Of a stretch of DNA of 64,000 nt, positions 14,001 to 26,000 are shown piece after piece. A program made the position numbers and the translations under genes. Origin of the DNA: Lepidurus packardi (Eukaryota; Arthropoda; Branchiopoda; Notostraca; Triopsidae); the NCBI GenBank assembly GCA_023053545.1, contig JAKZAN010000001.1:1260565-1324564 (forward strand), read 5' to 3'. Numbering within the stretch: the first letter of the stretch is position 1; every line of letters begins with the position of its first letter. The notes beneath the pieces are model-generated. The model did not search any database, was not told where the DNA came from, and saw nothing but the letters and a program-made list of their open reading frames with translations.

Positions 14001-17000
14001 CCGTTAGATGGCACAGTTTTGACTTCAAACAGTCCAACAACAACTCCATGCTCAATTTACGTACATTCCACAAAAATTAGGGTAAAACAATATGCAGGGG
14101 TGACAAGTATCCAATTGTGCAATTTTACTTATTTTTTCACGTAGGAGAAGAATTATTTGCGATTTAAAAAATTAAAGCAGGGAAAAATAACAAAAATTGA
14201 AACGGTCCTGTCCTCCGAATTAGTTCTAGCTCTATTACAGTACAAGAGGTATTGTCTAAATATCCCATAATTTTTATAAATAAAAAATATTTAAAGAATT
14301 TTTAATAACCTTTTAATAATTTAATGATTTAAATAATTTTTATAAATTTTCAGAATTTTTATTTTTATAAGAAAGCGACGCCATATCGTATAATCTCAGC
14401 ATCTCAACTACAACTCCCTATTTGCAATTCCCTAAGCAATAACTAGCTATCTTTCATCCTGATTCGCGATTTCTATCGCAATTCTACCTGCCATAAAAAC
14501 ATTTTCTGCGAAATTATGATGCTAATACCATCTTTTACTGTCTGTGGATTGACGCAAAGGTTCACCTTCTGGGTTTCTTCCGGAATGCTATAAAACCCAA
14601 CCCCGGAAATTTGCATGTTTTTCGCATTTGGCCCGAAAATACCATTTCGTTTTTCCTGGAATTCCCATTTCAGCCTTTTTCACCACATGTGCTTTAGGCC
14701 ATTATATTTACAAATGAAATTTTAAGTGTCAGACAAACCTCCCATAAAATCTTGCATTGCTCTTAGGTTGCTGGTAGAATGTCTTGGCTGTTACTCTTTC
14801 ATGTAAATGAGTTTTATCGCTTTTTTTTTTAAGCCTTCATATGAATACAGTTTCTACCTTAACTTCAATTGGACCCAATTTCCAAGTTTGGAGAGAAGCT
14901 AGAGACTGTGCTCAAAGCAAAACCCCCCCAAAAGAAAAGAAAACGAGCAACTCACTTGAAGGATATTGGGCTAATCCATTTGTATAAACGGCAGTTGGAT
15001 CCGCGGTGGGCGTTTGTCCATTCGGCGTCTGAGGAGCCATTCCAAAATTTGGCATCGTAGGTGACGGGATGCTTGATAAACCTCCGTTAACTTGAGGACC
15101 GGTACCACCTCCTGATAATGATAAAAAAAAAAAAAAAAAAAAGTTAAGCCACTTTGGTACCTCTTAGGACTTTGTCTTCAGACTCTTGAAGGCAATACTT
15201 TTATTTTAATTATTTGGTTTTCTGTTTAGCTTCACAAAAACCAATTAGCTCTCACTTTTCCCTTACAAAGAGTTTTTTTTTTACAAAAAGTTTTGTTATG
15301 ACTCGTTATATTTAGGGATGCGCTGGATAAAAGCATTTTAAAAAAATCCCTCTGCTGCTGCTTTCAACTTTGCATGATTTATTTTGTACATAATTGAACT
15401 GCTCCACATTTTTCTTTAGAAAAGAAAGACAAACTCCACCCCTTCCATTTCCGCCCCTATGGCACGGGATCCGCCCACATCTTAAAGTGCTAACTCAGTT
15501 TTAAAAAAAAGGGAATAAAGAGAAGGTTGAAGCCAGTGCAAATTCCATGTTGAGAATCCATCGCCCTTTCAAGCGATGCAAAAAGAAAATTAACGAGAAA
15601 AGTTTTGTGCTCGTTTTGCTTTTCCTTGCTTTTAGGATTTTTTTTGATTTTTTTTTTTACTTGTCTAAAGAAACTGAGCATTACGAGCTCGGCGGGTTAA
15701 AAAAAATCCTGCAAAATTCACAAACATGCTCGGGTTTTACGACGCCAAAGAAGAAAAGAAATAAAGCTTACCGTTTAAAGCGTTGGGAGGCAATTGTGTG
15801 GCGATCGCCATGGGTCCCAAGTACGTGCCTGGAGTAGTAGCAGCTGCCATAATTGCTGCTTGCTGTTGCATGAACTGTCCATTAGATTGACAACCTCATG
15901 AGCCCCAAACGGGTGAAAAAAACCCACTCACGGGTTAAGGATAACCAGCAAAAACGTGAAAATTTGCCAACTTTCTGAGTGACAGTCTCTACTTTAAGGC
16001 CGCTGTTCTAATGCAGTTACTTTGTATATAACTTTGTATATAGAACATGTGCCCTGACTGGTACTTGTTCAGTTCTGGCTCCACGTGCTAAATAGTGCTA
16101 AATAGTAACCCACGAATGGAGAGTATGCATGCCATTCATAGTGCAGATGCTTTCGTGTGTGACTCTTTAGAATTCACACTCTAGACAGTTGGGTTAGGTT
16201 ACGTTAAATTAGGTTAGATTAGTGATAGGTTTTCGTCATTCTTGACCTGATGGCAAGAAGAATGCAAGGTTAAGGTCAGGGACAGGTATTGCAAGGTCAA
16301 GGGAAAGAACTAGTATAAGAACCGAAGGTATCGCGAAGGATATCGGGTAGTCGTCGTAGAGTAGTCGTTATAACCTGATCACGAGTCGATTAATGTAGTG
16401 GAAGGTTATGTACCGTGTACCGTGTGCATTCTAAGGAGTCACCCACGAACGCCTTTGCACCGCGAATGGCATGCATAGTCCCAAATCGTGGGTTACTGTT
16501 TAGCATGTGGGGCGAGAACCGAACAAGTACCCAATGACTTGAAGATTTCACTCAAAAGGTCCACAAAATTTCCCGCTGCAATGTATCCCTCGCCACATAC
16601 CTGAGCATATGATCCGTACGCGCCGAACTGGTTGAAAACGAAAGGGTGAAGTAGTCCCATATTGCCGGCCATTTGCTGCATTCTTCGCAATTGACGCTCC
16701 TTTTCCGTATCCGCAAACTTGACCACTAAACTGGAAGATGCACCCTGTCCCCACAAAAGAACGACAAAATACAAACTGAATTAAGTCTTGTCACAACATT
16801 TCTCTTATTTATTAGCTTTTCACGTTCGTTTGCGAAACAAAGGGCTCGAAACTTCTTACGAGTACAATGCTTCCCCCCCCACCCTGTCCCAAACTTTTTA
16901 CTCTCTAGATAATCCTAATGGAAACAGTTGAGGTACTCTTAACTTTTCTTCGTAAACAAAAGAAGAAAGGCCTAAGCAAAAAAGATTACAAAGAAAACCT

Positions 17001-20000
17001 CGAAAACAAAGGAAAGGACCCGACAGGAGAACTTTTTATGGATGCGTACCGCTTTTCTTTCCTTCGCCACGGAGTCTGCACGTAACATTTAAAGAATACC
17101 TCCATGTACATCCCCCACTTGCTACTCTCTGACATAGATCTACGTTATCATATACCAAAGCAAACAAAGTATATGGAAATAGGCTTGTATATAGGGAATA
17201 TGATAAGTTGGACTTGTTTTTCCAGTCTTTGTTGTACGCTCAGGCTAACGTACATCTCATACATAACGCATAATGCGCATGCAGAGTTAATGCTACAATT
17301 CGTACCCCATCCCCCCCCCCCCTATACATTCGTTCAACCCATCCTTCGGCAAATCCTGGATTGAAGTCCTTTCATCTTCACATACACAATTCAGTATTAC
17401 ACGAATAGGATGAAAACAACCCCATTGCTCCAAAAGGAAGGGAGACGTTTTGCTGCAAGGTAAAATAGACTTTTTTAGTAAGTCAGATAAACATGCAGGA
17501 ATTTAATAACGAGCCAAGTATTTACTATTGGGAATGCTAGATTAATTTCCCTTTTTCATACCGAAAGTGCACACCTGAATCAAATCAGGAATAACTGAAT
17601 AAATACATAACATTGTCGCAAGCAATTCCCTTCAGGGATTCCTGTATTCTAATATTGCTGCAGAAGTATTGGAATACGGAAATGTGAAGAGATTGGCAAA
17701 GGTTTTAAGTACGGTATTACCTCAATGAACTTAATTTGTCTACACAAGAAAGTTTTTGCTCATGTCCTGCCTGGACTTTCAAATGGTCCAAATCCTGAAG
17801 AAATTCACGGAAATTGATAGAAATAATCTGAAAATTGCAACCAAACGACCAGGTCTAGAGCACCTGAATAAATAATAGCTAATAGAATAAATAATAGCTA
17901 TAATTGCTAATAAATAATAGCTATAAGGGAATCGCTCAATCACCGGGAGTATTGATAAGTCAGAAAGTGAAACATAACTACAGTTCTATTCAATCTCATT
18001 TCTCTATTTAATCGATCACACGGTCATGTTTCTAAGGATATTGGTCTCTCATTCAAGCTATCCTTCTCAATCATGGGTGCGGTTGCCTCGGTTACACCGT
18101 CGTATAAAGCTACAAACTATAATTACTGGGCTAACTTTGTTGCCTAGGTGAAAGCTCGGGCTATTACTGGGTACAAACTAACAATACAGGGAAAGGGGGA
18201 GGAGGGGCGGACGGGAGGATAAAACGCTTCTATCGTTTTCTCTCGATGAGCAATTATATCGCTGTAAGAGGGGAGGCCCAGCACAAGTAATCAAAGTCCA
18301 AGCTCATCAAACTATATCACAGGGTTCCCATGGAGATCTGACTTGGACAACTCGTGGCAGTAATTTCTTTCTTTATTCTGGCAATGAGCACCGAGCAACA
18401 GCTTCCATGATTCCCATTCCTTGGCTCAAACAAAATGAAACAGCCTTTATCGTTTGCATTTCTAGGTCCTTCGTACCTCAACTTTTGTGAAGCAAACACA
18501 TCTTCAAACAGAGTCCAAGTCAATTATTGTATGTATCTACAAGCGACGACTGAAAGGGGCGGGGTTAAGTAGCAAGCCTCTGCCTAATTGGCTGAAGGGC
18601 TATTCTATGACGGTTTGATTGCAATTCATTGTTGGCAAAAGGACGCCATTCCAAGAGCGCTTGGTCAACTTGCTCTGAATTCACTGTTGGGGAAAATGGC
18701 GTCATTCCGAGAGGACGTGCTACATTTCTTTTCTTCGGTATAATATTGTACGCGGATATTGGTGGTGACGGTATACCAGGAACATGACAGCTAACAAGGG
18801 CGGAGCTGAATCAAGCCACGACAAGGAATAAAAGGAATAAATAGAATAAATGGAATAAATTGAATCAGGTGATACTGATAAATAAGATTTGCTGAGAGCC
18901 ATGTTCTCGCTTTCCTCTCAACTTCTGGTGCTCTTTTCTTTCTCTCATAATAATTTAATTTGCACTAGATTCCTGACGCCACACGAAAAAGCTACCCCTC
19001 TCCCCTACTTTTTGGTCCCCTGTCTCCTTCACTATAAATAGTGAAGGAAATGAGATTCTTCGAGCGGAGACGCTTCTCTTTGACATTCTCGACGGAGTAA
19101 ATATACCTTGTCTCATCCTATATCTCCGACCTTTATTGAATCCTCCTTCGCCTTAACCCCCTCTCGCGGCCTCTCGTAATAGAACAGAAATCGCTGAAAG
19201 ATTTATGTGCGACTTAAGGCGCAAGTCCATATTCCGTGCGTTGTTCATATAAAACATGTCAGTCATGGCCTCTGAATAAAAGAACGACTGCAACATGCAT
19301 GCAACTAGGGCTTTGTCTCTGAGCTCCGAACTATTTGTCTGCATTGATTTTTATTATTCTCACGAGACCATTAACCGCAAAAAAAACAATTATAAGAAAA
19401 AGCTAAATCTAAGAATTCCATTCCCTGTATGTTTATCTTTTATCGAGATACACATGCGAAACTTAAGTTATTTGAGATTTATAAGGTTCTATTTACGAAC
19501 GAATCTTGTATGTTCTTTTCCGTTACTTTTTTCTTAGGAAGGAACTGATTATTGGTCAGTTTTCAACGCTTTTTAAACGGTTAGCAGGCTACCGTATAGA
19601 ATACATGCCAATTGTAAAATGTTACGACACAATTGAACAATTCCAAGTTACAAAAACAGAATTTGAAGGCAAAGTTATTCTCAAATTTGTAATATTACAA
19701 ATGTATCTTATATCGAGATACACATGAGAAACTCAAGTTATTTGAGACTTATAAGGTTCTATTTACGAATGAATCTTGTATGTTCTTTTCGGTTACTTTT
19801 TTCTTAAGAAGGAACTGATTATTGGACAGTTTTCAACGCTTTTTAAACGGTTAGCAGGCTACCGTGTCAAATACATGCCAACTCGAGAAAATGTTACGAC
19901 ACAATTGAACAATTCCAAGTTACAAAAACAGAATTTGAAGGCAAAGTTATTCTCAAATTTGTAATATTACAAATGTATCTTATATCGAGATACACATGAG

Positions 20001-23000
20001 AAACTCAAGTTATTTGAGACTTAAAAGGTTCTATTTACGAATGAATCTTATATGTTCTTTTCCGTTACTTTTTTCTTAGGAAGGAACTGATTATTGGTCA
20101 GTTTTCGATGCTTTCTAAACGGTTTGCAGGCTACCGTATCGAATACATGTTAACTCGAGAAAATGTTACGACACAATTGAACTATTCCAAGTTACAAAAA
20201 CAGAATTTGAAGGCAAAGTTATTCTCAAATTTGTAATATTACAAATGTATCTTATATCGAGATACACATGCGAAACTCAAGTTATTTGAGACTTATAAAG
20301 TTCTATTTACGAACGAATCTTGTATGTTCTTTTCCGTTACTTTTTTCTTAGGAAGGAACTGATTATTGGCCAGTTTTCGATGCTTTCTAAACGGTTTGCA
20401 GGTTACCGTGTCAAATACATGCCAACTCGAGAAAATGTTACGACACAATTGAACTATTCCAAGTTACAAAAACAGAATTTGAAGGCAAAGTTATTCTCAA
20501 ATTTGTAATATTACAAATGTATCTTATATCGAGATACACATGAGAAACTCAAGTTATTTGAGACTTAAAAGGTTCTATTTACGAATGAATCTTATATGTT
20601 CTTTTCCGTTACTTTTTTCTTAGGAAGGAACTGATTATTGGTCAGTTTTCGATGCTTTCTAAACGGTTTGCAGGCTACCGTATCGAATACATGTTAACTC
20701 GAGAAAATGTTACGACACAATTGAACTATTCCAAGTTACAAAAACAGAATTTGAAGGCAAAGTTATTCTCAAATTTGTAATATTACAAATGTATCTTATA
20801 TCGAGATACACATGCGAAACTCAAGTTATTTGAGACTTATAAAGTTCTATTTACGAACGAATCTTGTATGTTCTTTTCCGTTACTTTTTTCTTAGGAAGG
20901 AACTGATTATTGGCCAGTTTTCGATGCTTTCTAAACGGTTTGCAGGTTACCGTGTCAAATACATGCCAACTCGAGAAAATGTTACGACACAATTGAACTA
21001 TTCCAAGTTACAAAAACAGAATTTGAAGGCAAAGTTATTCTCAAATTTGTAATATTACAAATGTATCTTATATCGAGATACACATGAGAAACTCAAGTTA
21101 TTTGAGACTTATAAGGTTCTATTTACGAATGAATCTTGTATGTTCTTTTCCGTTACTTTTTTCTTAGGAAGGAGCTGATTATTGGTCAGTTTTCGATGCT
21201 TTTTAAACGGTTAGCAGGCTACCGTATAGAATACATGTTAACTCGAGAAAATGTTACGACACAATTGAACTATTCCAAGTTACAAAAACAGAATTTGAAG
21301 GCAAAGTTATTCTCCAATTTGTAATATTACAAATGTATCTTATATCGAAATACACATTCGAAACTCAAGTTATTTGAGACTTATAAGGTTCTATTTACGA
21401 ATGAATCTTTGATGATCTTTTCCGTTACTTTTTTCTCAGGAAGGAACTGATTATTGGTCAGTTTTCAACGCTTTTTAAACGGTTAGCAGGCTACCGTATA
21501 GAATACATGTTAACTCGAGAAAATGTTACGACACAATTGAACTATTCCAAGTTACAAAAACAGAATTTGAAGGCAAAGTTTTTCTCAAATTTGTAATATT
21601 ACAAATGTATCTTATATCGAAATACACATGAGAAACTCAAGTTATTTGAGATTTATAAAGTTCTATTTACGAACGAATCTTGTATGTTCTTTTCGGTTAC
21701 TTTTTTCTTAGGAAGGAACTGATTATTGGTCAGTTTTCGACGCTTTCTAAACGGTTTGCAGGTTACCGTGTCAAATACATGCCAACTCGAGAAAATGTTA
21801 CGACACAATTGAACTATTCCAAGTTACAAAAACAGAATTTGAAGGCAAAGTTATTCTCAAATTTGTAATATTACAAATGTATCTTATATCGAGATACACA
21901 TGAGAAACTCAAGTTATTTGAGACTTATAAGGTTCTATTTACGAATGAATCTTGTATGTTCTTTTCCGTTACTTTTTTCTTAGGAAGGAGCTGATTATTG
22001 GTCAGTTTTCGATGCTTTTTAAACGGTTAGCAGGTTACCGTGTCAAATACATGTTAACTCGAGAAAATGTTACGACACAATTGAACTATTCCAAGTTACA
22101 AAAACAGAATTTGAAGGCAAAGTTATTCTCCAATTTGTAATATTACAAATGTATCTTATATCGAAATACACATTCGAAACTCAAGTTATTTGAGACTTAT
22201 AAGGTTCTATTTACGAATGAATCTTGTATGTTCTTTTCCGTTACTTTTTTCTCAGGAAGGAACTGATTATTGGTCAGTTTTCAACGCTTTTTAAACGGTT
22301 AGCAGGCTACCGTATAGAATACATGTTAACTCGAGAAAATGTTACGACACAATTGAACTATTCCAAGTTACAAAAACAGAATTTGAAGGCAAAGTTATTC
22401 TCCAATTTGTAATATTACAAATGTATCTTATATCGAGATACACATGAGAAACTCAAGTTATTTAAGATTTATAAGATTCTATTTACGAATGAATCTTGTA
22501 TGTTCTTTTCCGCTACTTTTTTCTTAGGAAGGAACTGATTATTGGTCAGTTTTCGATGCTTTTTAAACGGTAGCAGGCTACCGTGTCAAATACATGCCAA
22601 TTGTAAACTCGAGTAAATGTTATGCCAAAATTGAACTACTGTTAAAGCTATTGTCAAATTGTTACTGTTAAAAGTTATTGTCAAATTTGTAATATTACAA
22701 ATGAAATCAGCCTAACATTGGCGCTCCCTTTAGAAAAGGGTAAGATACAATTTACCTTATAGTTATGGGAAAGCTATGCAAATATATGTACTGTGTCGTG
22801 TATTAAGTCAGCAAGGGGTAAGAATATAAGATAATAAATGTCACTTACAGGCATGGTCTGACTTCCGTGCAGGCTATTGATGGCCGTTTGGGCTTCGGCG
22901 TGAGTGCTGAACTTGACAAATGCGCAACCTGTACCGAACAAAAAAGAGAAAGAGAAGGAGAGAATGAGAGTGAGAGAGGGAAAAAAAGAAGACAGGTCCA

Positions 23001-26000
23001 TTAGTTATAGTTTTATAGTAGCCATTACTTCACTTAATCAATAGACCTCCCTCTTTCCCCCCGTTTGGGACCAAGAAAATGGAATACAGGCTGGTGTTCC
23101 CCCCCCCCCCCCGGCCCCACATCACGTGTTGGAAGCTCCTTTGTTTGGTTGAATGTGTGTACGGCTGTTGCTAGAGATTGGGCCCAGGAGCGCCATTAAA
23201 CTGATTGGGGCTATTTATTGTGGTCTCCCGATTAAAAAAAAAGAAGTACTGTACTGTACCCATTTCCCTTTTACTTCGATATATTATATTGTTACCAAAT
23301 AAGAAAGAGAATTGAAACAATTCCAAGTGACTGGAATGAATTCCTATTCGAGTACAGACCACTCCCATTACAATAATCCTAAATAATCCATCCTAAACAT
23401 TACAATAATCCATCCTAATACAAACGGTTTGGAAATTCCCAAATTTAACGAGCATTCCTGAATCTGTTTAGCTGTTAAGCGAAGCTCTGAAAAGCACAAT
23501 CGGTATGCCTAATACTTCACCATAACTCAGCCAGTTTGAGAAAGCGTTGGTTACAAGGTACGTTAATGATAGGCTTGATAGCTAAGCAATGTGATGAAGT
23601 TGTTTGAAGTTATTGGGGAGAAAAAATTGGATTATACCTTTACTCTGTCCGTCAGGCCCGCGGAGAATGGTACATTCCTCGATGATGCCAAATGGTTGAA
23701 AGAGAGTGCGAACGTCTTCGTCACTTTGTTGCTTACTAAGCATGCCCACAAACAGCTTCCGGTCTTCTGAAAAAATAAAATAAAATAAATAAAAATCCCC
23801 GAGATTGAAACATTAGTTGGAAGTTGGAAGCCACTTTTCATGTCAAGTTGAGCGCAATTCGTAAGAGAGAAAAAAAGATTACTCGGGTAGGAGCGGTTAA
23901 GTTAATGTGTGTTTAGAGTTTCCCTTAGTATTAAGGGAAACTCTATAATGACTGGCTCGCCCAGTTGCCACATTAATTAAAGGATAAGACAAGAGATATG
24001 GGACTTTGGGGGACGCCAGCAGGAGCCATGTGAACATTTCTTTTCTTGCGATAAAACCCCCCTTGGACTCATCTGTTTCAATCTATCCACGTGCCCATCC
24101 TTTACCGAGCAACATTTTGTTTAACACAACAGAGACGAAGTGAGAAAATCTGCCAAAGCTAAGCTAAAAGTAATTGGGTACATAACTTCGCCCTGCAGTA
24201 GCTAGTTCAAAATGATCTGATTCGCTATGAAAACTTATTATTAAGCCTAATTTTTATTCTATTGCAATCTTAATTGTACTTCAATGGCCTAATTTTTCCT
24301 TAATTAATGAAATTTTTACTCTATTTCAGGTCAAACTTTTAATATTTTAATATTTTTTTTTTATCTTAAGTGTTTCAGTTTTTAAACACCTTGACGTCCA
24401 TCCTTTACCGAGCACCATTTTTGTTTAACACAACAGATACGAAGTGAGAAAATCTGCCCAAGCTAAAACTAATTGGGTACATAACTTCGCCCTGCAGTAG
24501 CTAGTTCAAAATGATCTGATTCGCTATGAAAACTCATCATTAAGCCTCATTTTTATTCTATTGCAATCTTAATTGTACTTCAGTGGACTAATTTTTCCTT
24601 AATTAATGAAATATATTTAGTCTATTTCAGGTCAAACTTTTAATATTTTAATATTTTTTTTGTCTGGAGTGTTTCAGCTTTTAAACATTTTGATAGTAAC
24701 TTTTTGTAATATGACATTTTAATAATACATCTTAATTGTACTTCAATGACCTAATTTTTCCTTAATTAATGAAATTTATTTAGTCTATTTCAGGTCAAAC
24801 TTTTAATATTTTAGTATTTTTTTTATCTGGAGTGTTTCAGTTTTTAAACATTTTGATAGTAACTTTTTGTAAGATGAAATTTTAATAATACATCTTAATT
24901 GTACTTCAATGGCCTAATTTTTCCTTAATTAATGAAATTTATTTAGTCTATTTCAGGACAAACTTTCAATATTTTAATATTTTTTTATCTGGAGTGTTTC
25001 AGTTTTTAAACATTTTGATAGTAACTTTTTGTAATATGACATTTTAATAATACATCTTAATTGTACTTCAATGGCCTAATTTTTCTTTAATTAATGAAAT
25101 TTATTTAGTCTATTTCAGGACAAACTTTCAATATTTTAATATTTTTTATCTGGAGTGTTTCAGTTTTTAAACATTTTGATAGTAACTTTTTGTAAGATGA
25201 CATTTTAATAATACATCTTAATTATACTTCAATGGCCTAATTTTTCCTTCATTAATGAAATTTATTTAGTCTATTTCAGGACAAACTTTCAATATTTTAA
25301 TATTTTTTTTATCTTGAGTGTTTCAGTTTTTAAACATTTTGATAGTAACTTTTTGTAAGATGAAATTTTAATAATACATCTTAATTGTACTTCAATGGCC
25401 TAATTTTTCCTTAATTAATGAAATTTATTTAGTCTATTTCAGGACAAACTTTCAATATTTTAATATTTTTTTATCTTGAGTGTTTCAGTTTTTAAACATT
25501 TTGATAGTAACTTTTTGTAAGATGACATTTTAATAATACATCTTAATTATACTTCAATGGCCTAATTTTTCCTTAATTAATGAAATTTATTTAGTCTATT
25601 TCAGGACAAACTTTCAATATTTTAATATTTTTTTTATCTGGAGTGTTTCAGTTTTTAAACATTTTGATAGTAAGTTTTTGTAAGATGACATTTTAAATAA
25701 TACATCTTCAGTTAAGCCATGGCCTTTAAGCTCATTGTCTTTATAAGAAAATGTTTTTACTGGCAAGCGGGAGTTGGTTCTTATGACGTCCGAAAGATGC
25801 CGTTGACGTCGCGGAATGCTTTCCTGGCTGATACAGCCAACTTTTTAGGTAGAAAAAGCTTGAGCATTGTTTTTAATCTCTCGAAAGAAGTTTTTATCCT
25901 TATCTACGTTTGTTAGAACGCTCGGCTTGGTCCAACTTTGCAACGTCAGATGCCCTATACGGCCGGTAAAGAGCTAATGAACCGAAATCGTCTCCCAAAA

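Noticed and set aside
19506..22412. Eight 62-73 codon + strand frames beginning MYVLF, one per 272-bp unit
   Set aside because: They are copies of one repeat; several units are broken, the frame is not continuous between units, and they lie antisense in a bru3 intron. Kept only as part of the array.
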